Positions 1 through 13,209 of a stretch of 64,000 nt of DNA are shown here, piece after piece (within the stretch, counting starts at the first letter, position 1; each line of letters begins with the position of its first letter). Both the position numbers and the translations under genes were made by a program. The stretch spans positions 30,134,480 to 30,198,479 of the forward strand of contig CM033397.1 of the NCBI GenBank assembly GCA_019426215.1. The letters are read 5' to 3'. Source of the stretch: Buddleja alternifolia (lineage: Eukaryota > Streptophyta > Magnoliopsida > Lamiales > Scrophulariaceae). The notes below the pieces were generated by a model. The model ran no database searches. It had not been told where the DNA came from and saw nothing but the letters and a program-made list of their open reading frames with translations.

Positions 1-1576
1 TACAAATTATGGACATGACGGATGAAAGTGATAATTTTTTCACAAGAGGGGCTAAAGTGACACTTTTGTGTGACATGGGGGATGATTAGCGTTAATAGCT
101 CTAATATAAATTATACAAATAGAACGAAAAGACAAAAAAAAAAAAAAAAAAAGAGGCAGACAGTGGGGGGCGTTCATGGGTTGGAGTGGGGGCGGGTATG
201 GGTTTGGGGGTGGGGGCCCTTCATTTTTAGTTTTTTTTTTGTCACCTGTTCATTTCTTTTTAACTTTAGATTTTTATCATTTTTCCATTTCGTGTTTTCT
301 TTTCAATTTTATATTTTAAAAGTTCAAGAAAATTGAATCTTACTCGTCTATATTGATAATAGTTAGTTTAATTATACGGTTCGCATTGGACAAATATAAA
401 AATAGAAAGTGGTCCATATAGGCAATATTTTATCAAATGTACAAATATGATTGGAGCATAAGTAGTTCTATATTTCTTTTTCCATTTACATATAATATTT
501 TATTTTCAATTTGATTGAGGCAAATTTATTTCCATCTTCTTATAATGAGATACTATGATGTTATAAAAAATCTTTGCTCGAGCTCGAGCCGAGAAATTTG
601 GTGAGACTCGACTCGAGCTCGGCTAGTGGGCAACCCTATTAAATACCACGTTAGTACCAAAATGAAATAATCGAGATTCAGTCAGTATTTATTTGAATAT
701 TGAGAAGCTAAAAAAGTATAATTTAAAATCCAATAAACAGCAAACGAAATTATTAAAATGAAATATAAATCACACAATATTGTATATACTTTTGGTAAAA
801 ACATGGCCAATTAAGTCTCAATTCAAGTACACATATTATTAAATATATATGAAATATTAAATATTAAATCACACAATTTTTTTTTTCAAATTATATATTA
901 TTTAATAATAATAATTGAATAGGAATTTTTATTATATAAAATATGAAAAAGTAAGAAAGATAATTAGTTGAATAGTGGGATAGTGTAATTAATAATAAAA
1001 TATTGTGAAAAGATTGAAATGATTGGTTGTTATATAGAGGAATGTGTAGTGTATTTAAAATTTGACCATTTTCTGTTGAATTTGCCTTGGACTATATATT
1101 TTCATTTTTTGGTGATCCAAAAAATGAAAATATTTCCTAAATACAGAAAATCTTGCAAAAATACATCAAAAGTTCTCTCCAGTCCTCGCAACACAGTAAA
1201 ATATACTCTATGTAAGTTCCCAATTCCCAAATTCCAATGCAATCAAGCCTCTGCGCAAGATGAGCTAAAAACACAGAGCAATCGAGACAGAGATTGAATT
1301 TTTTATTGTTCATCGGAAGTCGAAACGGAAATCGTAATTCCATACCATAAAAGAAAAACAGAAATTGCAAATCGACGAAGAATTAGCTCTTCTAACCATT
1401 CAAAATTGCTGAAACAACTAACTGTTTTCTAATTAACAAAAAGAAAAAGAAAAAAAAGAGTCTTACGAGAAATTCTCTACAACAGCAGACTGAAAATTGG
1501 TAAACCGAAAGTTGCTTCCTATGTAGCTACCATCTTTTTGATGTGCAGTATCGTGTCAAAACTCACGATAATCAAT
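1..1576. other. AT-rich intergenic DNA 3' of TMEM147
   Basis: No gene is supported here. The short open frames are low-complexity, with an A-run near 135-153 followed by G-rich DNA to about 220. A GAGCTCGAG-type palindromic patch lies at about 577-630, a degenerate repeat motif seen again near 12.7, 14.4 and 17.4-17.6 kb. The last 200 bases are probably the 3' UTR of the minus-strand gene that follows. Confidence 0.5.
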
Positions 1577-4500
1577 TCAATTAGATGGTCTCTGGCATGC
1601 AGCAAATAGTTGCCAGCTGATAAAAGCCATTACCAAAGACGTGAAAAGCTCAAACCCTACTACCTTCGGGAAATGCCATCCTAAACCCTGTCTCAGATAG
1701 CTGCAAGAATCACGAGGATGTAATAAGCCACAGTACTATAGAGACATTCGTGCAAATGGAATAAGTTTGTAGATCATAACACAAATTTCCCTAAAAAAGG
1801 ATATAGATTATTTTGAAGTGTAGCAGAGAACGAGACCTTGTGATTGATGGCATTGTTGCTACAATCCCTGCGCAAGCGTATATAACTGGAATCAAAGTCT
1901 TGGGTTTGTTTTTCCTAAGCCACATCAAAGAGCTTAAGGCGGCAAGTGATATACTCAACACCTGAAATTTAATGAGAATAAATTTATATATCTCTGACGA
2001 ATATGATAACGATGTGAAAGTTAAATAAAATGGCAGAAAGAACATATCCGTACGAGTTAAATGTTTAAAAAATAAAATAAAATTAATAATATAACCAACA
2101 TAAAAGAAGTAATTTAATACCAAATTAGCATTTGCTTCGAGACCCTGCAAAATGTAGTCCCAAGTGAATTCTAGACCTCTAGCACCCACCCAAAGAGGTG
2201 CCAGCCTATGGAGAACCGAATCAGCAAAGGCCCAACCTGCCAAAAGTGAAAATGGGACCTTAATGACAAAAGGAAGAAAATGTATGGCCAATAGAAGAAA
2301 GAGGAAGAAGCAATTTGACTTAACATCAATGACTACACTTTTGCAGGCTTTGCACTAGCCAAATGTATTGCAGGGCTAATAGTTTGGGTTCTATATGATT
2401 TCGGTTTGAAAATTAGCAAAAATATGTAACTCTCTTCCTCTCAGAACGAAACTGGACCTTGTTAAGTTTTCACATTCTCTGCCAAGGCATCTAGTGTATA
2501 CCAGACTCAACAGTTCAATCTTATGTAATAAGGATGACACATAACTCATAAGTCACAAGCGAAAGATTTTATAATTGGCGACAATTTTAATTCTCTTATT
2601 TAAAACTATTTTACAGCTGGTAAAATGCATACCCTCATAAATAATGAAACCAATAAAGCATATTTGCTAACAACTTTCTACCACAGTGTTGTATCATATA
2701 CCACAGCCATAAAATCAGAGTGAAATGCAGCATGATGAATGATCGAAAGCATGTTATCTATAGATACATATTAATTCTGTCGATGGAAGTCAGCAATGAT
2801 CTTTCCTGTAATAGGCCTGTGACGATATTGGATGTGAATCCTTAACCTTAATATGTCAAAAGTACAATATATAACACATCAGCTTCTAGCTAATAAAGCA
2901 AAGGAACAACACAAGACGAGGAATGACATTGCTCTCCACTTAAACCACTTTTTCCTCCAATATAATTCAGAAATTATAACATGATTTGTCCATCTTAAAA
3001 ATTGAAGTCTTCTCAGATGTATTATTGGGAAGACGATGACTTCTAGCACTAAGTCAACAAAATGGTGAATTCACAAAGAAAAGATAAAAGGACAAGAGAT
3101 AACACTCACCAAGTCCAACGGCCTGGAATTTGTGATTTTGGGAGATATTCCTGTGAGCTAACTGCGTCAAAGCAAAATAAAGTCCGGCAACATCTATGAA
3201 CCCAATCAATGCTTTCAATGCTTCCTGAGAGAATGGACCACAACCGTTTGAGAAGTTTGAATAGTTTTAATTTTTCTGAAATGAAGAGTATAACCAAATC
3301 ATCCTTATTCATGATCTGTAAATGTATCCGATGAATACATATGCCAAACTGATAGAGACAATATAATGCCAACAATTAAAAATTCCTAAACTTCCAAGCA
3401 AACAATACCACCCACCCACCCACCGGAAGGGGAAATAGGCATTAAAAGTTAAAAAAAGAAAGGAAACCCAAAATAGCATGCACCCAATTACTTGAATTCA
3501 TGATTCAAATCAACACCATGCTATGATGATATCTCAGTCCAAAATATTGTAGTCCTAACATGATGCAGAGGTCTTCATAAATTTGCAGATATATTGTTTA
3601 GAATTTATGCATTTCGAACATTAATGTTCTATTAAACAATTGCTTTCCGTTGTAGGCCAAGCATAAAGAGCTAATAGATAAAAGCCATGCGAAGACCCAC
3701 ACTCCATTAACTATAAAGTAGTTAAATTGATTATTACTATAAGAGATTTAAATTTTATCACAACACATCATGAAACATGACAAGAAAAGTCATTATTCAT
3801 GTATGCAGGCGCCACGAATAACGATGATAGAACAGAAGGAATACCTGATACGGATCAAAACTGTCACTTTCAGACACCTTAAGAAATGTTGCAAGACAAA
3901 CGAGCTGCAACGGAGAATTCAAGAATAAGGATTCATGTCAATGAAGTACAATGAAATGGGAAACCATTCAATCTACCCGGCTGCAATGACCAACCTTTAC
4001 TAGTGCCGTTATGAGATAAACAACAGCTGTTCGAATCGAAGTGCCAATGGTATCATACTCAGATCTGCCGAATAAAACTTGTCAATACAACAAGTACCTC
4101 GTAATGTCTCGATGCGATTCAATAATCAAATAACCAACCTAAGCAACAACATCTATATAACTTGTCAACATAAACAAAATTTCATTAACCAGAACTTTCT
4201 CAATGGGTTTGATGACACATGGCACTTCCAGTCAGCACATTAGAAACTGAATTATACGCGAGCTAGACTTTTAGCCGGATTACTTATATCTAATAGTGCC
4301 AGAACCAAAGCAGCCAATGTGTTGTAATTCACAAGAACAATCAACAACCTAAACAAAACGATTTTCGTAGCTTGAATAAAGATTGTACGTAGGCCAGAAC
4401 TCCAACAATCAGAATCAATTGGCATAAGTATTCCGCACATATATTTACACGATGCACAATATCAAGAATCATTCATATTATTCGAAATCCATCTAGGCGA

Positions 4501-4813
4501 ATCAATTTACTTCAACCAAATTGACAATCAAGTCACAACCAATCGCATTTCATCAAATTAAGCTCTAATTTCCACACTAACAATATTTGCTACAGAAATA
4601 GAATTCGTAAGAAAGTAAGGAATCATAAAAACGAAAACTTAAAACTCAATTTTCAGCGGTAACAACAGTACAGCTCCTGTCAATTACTAATAGATCTAAC
4701 GAAAATACCACAGAATGAATGAAAAATGAAGCTTACAAGGGCGTGGCAGAGTAATAAACGGCGTGAGGGCCAAAGGTCAGAATTGCACAGTTGAAGAAGT
4801 GAAATATAGTCAT
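1577..4813 (-). CDS. TMEM147: TMEM147 homologue, ER multipass membrane protein, 7 exons
   Basis: Seven exons with GT-AG junctions join into an open frame of 228 codons plus stop: 4737-4813, 3995-4064, 3845-3904, 3110-3224, 2121-2236, 1837-1961 and 1577-1700. The product starts MTIFHFFNCAILTFGPHA and contains the family signature RLAPLWVGARGLEF in exon 5. It ends with FISWQLFAACQRPS. The length fits the TMEM147 family (about 225 residues), with several hydrophobic segments. In animals TMEM147 is a subunit of the BOS (TMEM147-Nicalin-NOMO) complex, which works with the ER translocon on multipass proteins; the same role in plants is inferred. The start is the first ATG, matching the family N-terminus. 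A purine-rich GA tract (about 4839-4878 on the plus strand) lies in the likely 5' leader. All phases agree and there are no frameshifts, so the gene appears functional. Confidence 0.95.
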
Positions 4814-5068
4814 CTTTTTCCTCTGCTATTCCGCCACAGAGAGAGAGAGAGAGAGAAGAGAGAGGAGAGAGAGAGAGATCCAAATACGATCTTGGCAATG
4901 AAGACGTTGCAGAATGCAGGAGTGAAATTGGGTTTGGACTGTAATTCACTAATTGGGCCTCGGGGTTTTGAATAGCCCAAACCATTCATTTGTATGTTTT
5001 CTTCTTTTGGACCAATCTGTTAATACAATTGGCCCAACTCGAAATTGTGCTTAGGCAATGCCTATTAA

Positions 5069-5528
5069 GAGGGAGAATCTTATTTTTGGTTTCGTAAGTG
5101 GTCAAGAATATGCATTTAGCCTCGCGCTCTATGGAAGTCTCACATTTAGTCTCATAAGTTATAAAAAGTCTCAATGTCGGCCCAAAGCCAATTTCTGTCA
5201 AAAATTTAGTGGTCAACTCCGTTAGTCAATATTTTGACCGACTTTTTTGGCAGATTTTGTGTTTGAATAACACGTGATATTCAATAAAAATATCGTGTTA
5301 TTGAATATAATCCATGAGTGAGTGCACTTACGCGTCAATTCTTCCCGAGAAAGTCGGTCAAAATGTTAACTAACGAAGTTGACCGTTAAATTTCTAACGG
5401 AAATTGGCTTTGAGAACAACAATAAGACTTTTTATAACTTATGAGACTAAATGTGAGACTTTCATAAAGCTAGTGCGGTGTTAAATATGTACTCTTGACC
5501 ACTTACGGGATCAAAAATGAGATTAACC
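5069..5528. mobile_element. Foldback MITE, Mutator-like, with target duplication
   Basis: The two halves are inverted copies. The left end (GGAGAATCTTATTTTTGG, then GTAAGTGGTCAAGA) matches the complement of the right end, and the inner parts match too (TTGACCG and ATTTCTGTCAAAAATTTAGT-type blocks). It is flanked by CCTATTAA at 5061-5068 and 5529-5536. With one mismatch the duplication extends to 9 bp, as expected for Mutator-type insertion. There is no coding capacity. A related element is at 50292-50737. Confidence 0.8.
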
Positions 5529-5809
5529 CCTATTAATACGTTTCATGTTTCAGCTTGTTAGTCTAGTGATATCAACTTCCACTTTCATGTGGGATGTCAT
5601 GGTTCAATTTCAGACTTTTCTCTCCTTATTTGATTTGTTTATGTGGCTTATAATTAAAAACTATCGGTTTGGGTTTGTCGGGTCAAGATATCCCCTCGTC
5701 TAGAATTAAAAAAATAAAAAAAAGTCATTCCAAGAAGTGAATTTAATCTATTTACATTTTTATAAAGAAAAAATAATATATGGTCAATATTGTAAAGTAG
5801 TTTGATGCA

Positions 5810-5990
5810 CCAACAAGATCCAGCACAGTTGGTAGATAGCTAGGTTCCTTAAGCATTTGTCCAGGGTTCGATTTCTGGCGGTGTGTATGGAAAAGGCTTT
5901 GTTGGGAGAGACAATTCCCTCGAAGGAAAATAGTCTCCGGGGTCCGGTTAAGAAAAACCCTGATATATACAAAAAAAATATATATATATA
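5810..5990 (+). mobile_element. tRNA-derived SINE with perfect 12-bp target duplication
   Basis: A tRNA-like head with a box A-like stretch (CAGTTGGTAGATAGC, 5826-5840) and a box B-like stretch (GGTTCGATTT, 5865-5874) is followed by a unique body and an A-rich/TA-rich tail. Direct repeats TAGTTTGATGCA at 5798-5809 and 5991-6002 flank it exactly. The tRNA-like part does not fold as a full tRNA, so this is not a tRNA gene. Box positions imply pol III transcription on the plus strand. Confidence 0.85.
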
Positions 5991-6002
5991 TAGTTTGATG
6001 CA

Positions 6003-8504
6003 GAACTGTATACTTATGAGAGTAATGAACACATGCAGAAAAGATTAAGGTTCAACGGTACAATTATCATCCCATAGACAAGCACAACCACAAGCGACAA
6101 ATGGCATATTCAGGCTCTTTCCTATATTCAAACTATTATCATTTCTCCATTGCTGCTGCTGCTTTTTTTCAGCTCTTTCAACCCGCACCGCACACTTCTA
6201 GTGGTGAAATTTTATGCTGGACCGAGTTTTGGCCATTGGATCAACAGGGGGGATTAAATTTACTAAATGACCCCCCCTCCCTCTATTGGAGATTCGATGG
6301 CCAAAACTGGACCGAGACCAATGGTTTTGGTCCAGCATAGAATGGTCCCTACTGGTGGTTCGTGTTGAGAGTTGTGGGAAATATTCTTGGTGCCAGACAT
6401 TAAAGCACAAGGATTATGCCACACAACATCAACATTTACAATACATATATGCTGATATGACATTATCTACGCTTTATATTGTATAGTGCACGTGCACCTG
6501 GTTCGTTTAAGTATTTTTTTGGTTTGGGGGTGTGTGTGTTGAATTATAAAACACATACAAATATTAGAAATTTTTATTGTTTGTAGTAGACTAGTGTCAT
6601 ATGTCATGATTCCTAATAGTAATGCCACTGGCCCTTATATAAACTTAAAGTTGAATCTTTACAAAACTTTTAGGATTCGGAGAAAAACAATTATTGCCTT
6701 GATGATGATTAGTATAACTGCTCGTGCTTTATGAGCTTAAAATTTGAAATGCAACGAATGATATGAGATATGCCATAAATACTTAAAACTAATAGATTTC
6801 TGTCATGTATGGAAATAAACATATACAAGTAGTAGGATTCATGGTTTTTTTTTTTTTTTTTTTCAGATTCATTTGGAACCTAAATCTGGACGTACTATTT
6901 TAAATAGGATCCTGGATCCCATCTGCGTTGTATGATCATAAATAACTATCTACTCTGCAAATATATGTACATTAGGGAGATATATAAGAATACTCATAAC
7001 GAGATCATTTGTGATGACGTCATTTACTTTCAAGATGATCTCCATATGAAATGGATTTCAACCCTACAATATCCTTGCTGACTAGATTCAATGTTGTTCC
7101 CTATAATTGGAGCTTGGGTCATTAACCTACATCATGATCTTATTGACCATCACGTTTAAAAAAATTGTACTGCATAATGCTTTGATTCCCCGGGAAAGTA
7201 CATAGACATTACTTTGATCAAGAGTCCAAGTGCAACCCAAATAATTGAAAAGTTGCTTTTACTTAACAAAGTTGACCCAACAAATTCGTCACAAAACCAA
7301 TTTTGACCGCTCTAAACAAAACTTTAAAGGGTTCTAAATCAATTAATTGGATTCAATAAATACGTAAAAACAATTCAGAAACAAGTAAAAACAATTCAGA
7401 AGCAAATGAAACCGAGTGCTAAAAGATGTAAATTCCTTTATAACTCAGAATTATCTAAATTAGGATCATGGATTTTATGTCCTCGACTCTCATGCGTTGT
7501 TTTCAAGGGAAACACAACCTTGTATTCTCTTTTTTCGTTTTTAGATGGTACAATTATTGAAAATTGGATCAAAATATACAGTGGCTCCAACTATTAGAAA
7601 TGATTTAATTGACCCGAGCTACCGACAGTACGCATAAATTAATGTGAATAAGTCTAGAACAAGTGTAGTACCGCTAAAATACAAACATTTTTGCTCAGTT
7701 TGGAGTGCAATTTGCGTGGAAAAAGAATGAGAAAAATTCTGAATGGGGCTTATTATATGTGTGGTAATATGTCGTGGCTCATGGGTTCGCGTCAGTCGAT
7801 ACGCCGTTCATTCCGCTGATTCTTTCCTTAATTTCTTTTTTGTCTTCTCTTCTGTAGTACTAATACTCATGTGTAAACACAAATGAAAGGGGGATCCTAT
7901 TCTATTTCCTATTCCTAAGCAACGTACACACACACACGTCTGTAGCTTCCTCCCGCGAATAACTATGAACTCTCCATTATAATATATATTCCTCCCCATT
8001 AAACATCTCTACTCACAATAATTATATCATCATATACTAGAAAATTATTCCAATTAAGTTCTATAGGACATATTTGATTAGAAATTATTCCTTCGTCCTT
8101 GCAACGTCCTTAATTATGTTGTAGTTCTAGTCTTTAATTAAAAATAGACATCCATATTAGTTGTAATCTATAACTCCGAAATCAATAAGATTTCTAGTAC
8201 GGGTCACCGGTCACGGATGTAGCCAATTCTTCCATGTATGAACTCAAATCTTGTCTTTTCCGTGTGTTTGATTTTTTACTTTTGATATTCTTCATCGCTT
8301 GATTCGTTCTTAATGCAAATGGGATTTGAACTTATAAGATGAAGGGGGTTCTTAGGGTCATGGGAATCCTTATCCACTCTGTGTGTTTTGCATCACATGC
8401 ATTGTTGCGATTGTTCTAGATTTTGAGTTTCGGGAACTTATATAAGAATGACCATATAATATGGTACGTTCGTATGTAAAAGATAAAAAACTATTTATAA
8501 AGCA
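6003..8504. other. Intergenic DNA with a nested inverted repeat near 6.2-6.4 kb
   Basis: No gene is supported. At 6210-6340 the motif TGCTGGACCGAGTTTTGGCC recurs in inverted form around C-rich DNA (ATGGCCAAAACTGGACCGAG and GGTTTTGGTCCAGCATA), giving a nested hairpin that could be a small MITE. A T-run lies at 6846-6863 and a short CA run at about 7928-7938. I recognise nothing else here. Confidence 0.5.
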
Positions 8505-8509
8505 AGTAC
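8505..8509. repeat. 5-bp target site duplication of the copia element (left)
   Basis: AGTAC sits directly before the 5' LTR and again at 11656-11660 directly after the 3' LTR. This is the 5-bp duplication expected for LTR retrotransposon integration. Confidence 0.85.
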
Positions 8510-8709
8510 TGTTAGTGTATATTCTTCTAGTTAGATATTGTATATATTCTATTAGATAGAGATTGATCTTCTAATTAGATTTAGATAGACTCAAATATGT
8601 ATAAATAGGGTCTTATATCAGTCTATATATACGTGTATACTGTATCATTCACAATCATTCAGAAATACACAGAGTTCTCTTTTACATTACTAGCCTAAGA
8701 ACTCTATCA
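8510..8709 (+). repeat. 5' LTR of Ty1/copia element
   Basis: The 200-bp LTR begins TGTTAGTGTATATTC and ends AACTCTATCA (TG...CA). It matches 11451-11655 over its full length with scattered substitutions and a short indel near the left end, implying an old insertion. The sequence just after it (8710-8721, TGATATCAGTCA) resembles a primer-binding site for initiator methionine tRNA (TGGTATCAGAGC) with several mismatches. Confidence 0.9.
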
Positions 8710-11450
8710 TGATATCAGTCACCGCGCAAATTGACCTGTGGCTAATTCTACTGCCCTCACGGCATCTATATATGCCGCCACCTCCTCCTCCCTGCTCGGC
8801 GCCACCACCACTGTGCCTTTTTATTTAATTCACTCAGATGTATGAACTTCCCCTGTTACCTCCCTTACTGATTATAAGTATTATGTTAATTTTATTGATG
8901 ATTTTACATGTTTTACTTGGTGCTACCCCATGTGTGCTAAATCTGAAGTCTATACTCACTTTTGTAATTTTAAAAACTTAATTGAAAATCTTTTTACAAC
9001 TAAAATCAAAATGTTTCAAAGTGATGAGGGTCGTGAGTTTGATAATGCTCAGTTTCGTACCTTTTTTGCTGCTTCCGGTATCCAGCTTCATCTGTCATGC
9101 CCTTACACTCCGAAGCAAAATGGTGTGTTGGAACGTAAGCATCGTCATATCTTTGAGTTATTTCGTATTTTACTTCTTACTGCTCATCTCCCTCACTCTT
9201 TTTGGGTCGACGTTCTCTATACTGCTATATTTCTTATAAACCATCTCCCCATCCCAACACTTTGCCACAAGTCTCCTTTTGAGGTTCTTTTTGGTCGTTC
9301 ACCTGATTATCCCTCATTTTGAACTTTTGGTTGTGTGTGTTTCCCATATCTTGGATATCATTCTGCTCATAAGATTGATCCTCGCTCTGCATCGTGTATC
9401 TTCATAGGTAATGCCCCAGATTACAAGGGTTACTGATGCCTTGATCCTGCTTCTCGTGTTATTCATATTAGTCGTCATGTTGTTTTTAATAAAAACTCAT
9501 TTCCTTGTCCTACTTTACCTTCCGTTTCCGCCTCTGATACCCACCAGTCTGCTTCTGGATCTTTTTTGGTCTCTCTTTATCATCTGCATTATCTCGGTCC
9601 CACCGACCTTCCTATTGCCACCACCACTGTGTCTTCCATATCGCCTATCCCAGTGTCATCTCCATCACCTCCCTCTCCTCAGAGTCCTCATGTCCCTCCG
9701 GTCCAGTCCACTCTCCGTTTTCTTCCCCAGTTGTTGTTAAGTCTTCGACTGTCCTGTCTTCTACCACTATCTCCTCCTTGGTCTCTTCCTCTCCCGAGTC
9801 CTCACCCAGTGTCCCCCGTCTGTCTACTCATCATCCTATGATCATCCCGCTTATGTGATGTTATGTGTAAGCCTTATGTTCTTCTCTCCTTGTCTGTTGT
9901 TTTCCCACCTCTTGAGCCGACATGCTATACACAAGCAGCCAAGGATCCCCTTTGGCGTGCCACTATGACTGATGAGTTTAATGCTCTTCAAGCAAATGGC
10001 ATATGGACATTGATCCCACCACATCCTTCGCAAAATCTAGTTGGTTCCAAATGGGTGTACAAGGTCTGATGGGTCTATTGAGCGATATAAGGCCCGCTTG
10101 GTTGCTCAGGGGTTTAAGCAACAGGCTGGTATTGACTTTGGTGAGACCTTCGGCCCTGTGGTTAAGCCGACTACAATTCGCACTGTTTTCTCCATTGCAG
10201 TCTCTCATTAGTGGGTTATCAGGCAACTTGATGTGAAGAATTCTTTTTTTCATGGTGATCTTCCTGAGAATGTTTACATGGCTCAACCCCGCGGTTTTAC
10301 TCACCCCCAGTGTCAGTTGTAGAAGGCTTTATATGGTTTAAAACAAGCGTCCAGAGCTTGGTTTTAGAAATTTGGTGCGTATTTGTTGCGTTTTGGGTTC
10401 ACCAGCAGCAAAAATGATATGTCGATGTTTGTCTACCGTTCTGGTTCTATCACCTTGGTTCTCTTGCTGTATGTTGATGACATTATCTTGACTGGGAATG
10501 ACTCTGCTGCAGTTACTGCTCTTATTTCTCGCCTTTCCCAAGAGTTTGCTATGAAGGATTTGGGAGATCGTCACTACTTTCTGGGTATTCATGCTACACG
10601 GGACTCTATTAGATTGTTTTTTTCGCAGAAAAAGTATGCAACTGAGCTTCTACAACATTTTAACATGATGAGTTTGAAGCCTGTTGCATCTTCTCTTTCT
10701 GCGAAGTCTACTCCATCCACTCTTGAGGGCAACCTTTTCTCTGATCCGACTCTTTATCGCAATATTGTTGGGGGTCTTCAGTATCTCACTTACACTCGGT
10801 CTGACATTGCTTATGCAGTTTTTTTAGTCAGTCAGTTTATGCACTCACCTTGGGGATATTCGCTTTCAGATGGTAAAAAGGATTTTTCGTTATCTAGGGG
10901 GGGGGGCACTCTTGTCTTTGGTCTTCTTATTCGATCTTCCCCATTGGATTCTCTTACTATCTATGCTGACTCTGACTAGGCTAGTTGTCCTGATAGCTGA
11001 CGCTCTACTACTGGCTATGCTGTTTATTTTGGTGATAACCTTATATCATGATCTTCCAAGAAGCAAGCCACTATATCCCGATCCAGTACTGAGTCTGAGT
11101 ACCGTTCTATTGTTTATGCTGTTGCTGAGACTTGCTGGTTGCGTTATATTCTTCGTGACTTGGGGATTTTTCTTCTGCATCATGTTCGTGTCTATAGCGA
11201 TAATATTAGTGCTATCTATCTTGTTCTTAACTCGGTGTTTCATGCTCGTACGAAGCACATTGAGATAGATTATCACTTTCTTCGTGAGAAGGTCGTCAGT
11301 TGGTGATGTTTTGGTGAAGTATGTTCCTACTGCTGATCAAATCGCTGGTACCTTCACCAAAGCTTTGCCTGCTCCTAAGTTCTCACAGTTCTGGGCCAAT
11401 TTTCAAGTTGGTCTCACTGCTCAAATTTTTTCTTTTTTTGGGGGGGAGGG
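8710..11450 (+). pseudogene. Decayed Ty1/copia pol internal region (gag and protease missing)
   Basis: The 2.7-kb internal region keeps only the distal part of copia pol. An integrase core lies at about 8830-9321 (FQSDEGREFD with a catalytic Asp; NGVLERKHRH with the Glu). Reverse transcriptase pieces lie at about 9900-10370 and 10383-10850, including YVDDIILTGND at about 10470-10500 and KDLGDRHYFLGI. RNase H and C-terminal fragments follow to about 11440, including KYVPTADQIAGTFTKALP. Gag, protease and the integrase zinc-binding domain are absent: only about 120 bases separate the primer-binding site from integrase-like sequence. In-frame stops and frame changes break the frame repeatedly (9319, 10068, 10208 and 10319 regions, and the RNase H part). 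A polypurine tract lies at about 11437-11450, before the 3' LTR. The element cannot encode its own mobility. Confidence 0.9.
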
Positions 11451-11655
11451 GTTAGTGTATATTCTTTTAGGTACAGTTACATATTGTATATATTCTATTA
11501 GATAGATATTGATCATCTAGTTAGATTTAGATAGACTCAAATATGTATAGATAAGGTCTTATATGAGTCTATATATATTTGTATACTCTATCATTCATAA
11601 TCATTCAAAAATACACAGAGTTCTTTTTTACATTACTAGCCTAAGAACTCTATCA
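11451..11655 (+). repeat. 3' LTR of Ty1/copia element
   Basis: The 205-bp copy of the 5' LTR ends AACTCTATCA and is followed by the AGTAC target duplication at 11656-11660. It is preceded by a G-rich polypurine tract. It starts GTTAGTG, lacking the first T of the TG terminus. Confidence 0.9.
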
Positions 11656-11920
11656 AGTACCTTTACAATAATCATATCCTGTCGATCCGAGTAAAGTGGA
11701 TACAAATTGATAGCCAGAAAACTATAATAGTGAAACACTTGATTCTAGCCAACGACTAATTGCTTGAGTTGTTTATTTTTTCAAATTAAATTTTAATTTT
11801 TTCCTTAAGAAAGAATTCATTGTTTTAATTAACTTTTTGTTAATGCATAAAGCAGGTAGGTTACATACCTCCAGTCATTTGAATGTTAATTAGTTCTTGC
11901 ATCCATAATTACATTATTTA

Positions 11921-12305
11921 GGGTTAAATACAAAAAAAAAAAACCTATGATATAACTTTTTTGTTAAAAACCCCATGTGATCATGAAATAGCTAGCCTAT
12001 AAACCTCCCGTGTTCTTAAAAAGTCTGCAAAAGTCACTTTTTGTAAAAAAAAAACGAGCGTGTTTTTCATGTTTTTCACCTTTATTGACATACTTATTTG
12101 TCATTTATACACTTTCCAAACAATATAAAAGACAAAATAGTATTATTTCATCCAAAAAATACATATTTCTTTCTATTTTTTTTTTTACAAAAGGTGACTT
12201 TTCCCAGACTTTTTAAAAACGCGGGGGGTTTTTGTTTATTTCGTAATCACGGGGGTTTTTTAGTAAAAAAGTTATATCATAGGGGTTTTTTTTTGCATTT
12301 AACCC
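11921..12305. mobile_element. Foldback MITE, Mutator-like, about 385 bp
   Basis: The left end GGGTTAAATACAAAAA and following CCTATGATATAAC are inverted at the right end (complement GGGTTAAATGCAAAAA, CCTATGATATAAC). The inverted halves also share AAAGTCTG and AAAGTCAC(C)TTTTGT blocks. Flanking repeats are ACATTATTTA (11911-11920) and ACGTTATTTA (12306-12315), 10 bp with one mismatch, as expected for Mutator-like elements. The short open frames inside are spurious. Confidence 0.8.
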
Positions 12306-12315
12306 ACGTTATTTA

Positions 12316-13209
12316 TTGGGTTTTATTCGTTGTCTTAATAATTGTGGACAGTACGTCGAACGTTGCTTTCTTGAAAGAGTAGTTATACCTTTCTGCATTT
12401 TGTAATTTGGCTTGTTCATGAGGCCTTTTTCATTGTCTAATCAAAGAGTACAACATAGTACATAATCCATAATTAATTCACTAAAACCGTGTAAATTTAA
12501 GAATAAAATGCGACGGTAAGATGTCAATATTTTGTGTTTACGATTAAATAATTGATAGGAAAAAATATGGCGACACTATCAATTAAGTCAACTGAGTTGA
12601 GCCTAGATAAATTTATGCTCGGACTGATATCATGTGAGCTTTTGTTATTCCATGCTTAAACTTGTCTCAGACTTCTTTGTAGTATAATCTCGAGCTCGAT
12701 TTTAAAATTGATACGATCGAGTTTCAAATTGAGCCCGAGCTAACCTAAATTTATTTTTTGATTATTGGAAAAATCACAAGTAATAAAGTAAATTGAAAAT
12801 TTGAATTTTCATCAAAAGAAATTTTGAAAATTTGTATTAAAATTTTAATAATCTAAAAACTTCGATCCATTTAAAATTAGCTATGCTTAAAGCCTTAAAC
12901 GATAAACTATTAAATCTAGTATTACTAAGTCAAAACATGATTATCTCTATAATAGTAAAATCAAATGGAATATATTGCAAACTTGAAGATAAAACTCCAG
13001 ACTTTCACACTTACGTTTTGCATTTTCATTATAAAATTGACCCAGACTTAAATATGGATAAACATAATACTTTTTTTTTTTGAACTTTCTATAGTGGTTT
13101 GACTAGAGAAGCTTTAGCATCAAAGTGGATTGACTTGACTGATTTGGTTTTCCTAATTTAAACTCTTTCTATTGTCCGAAAATTTATAATTATTTACAAA
13201 ATATTTTTT
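12316..13209. other. AT-rich intergenic DNA
   Basis: No gene or element with clear ends. A degenerate GAGCTCGA-type patch runs at about 12590-12750, resembling similar patches at 577, 14.35 and 17.4 kb. Confidence 0.4.

Noticed and set aside
1791..2291. 166-codon minus-strand open frame as a separate gene
   Set aside because: It reads through introns of TMEM147. Splicing at the GT-AG sites restores the conserved family sequence.
5819..5880. Possible tRNA gene
   Set aside because: Box A and B-like motifs are present, but there is no cloverleaf. Exact target duplications and an A-rich tail show a SINE. The same holds for the heads at 14.6, 50.9 and 55.6 kb.
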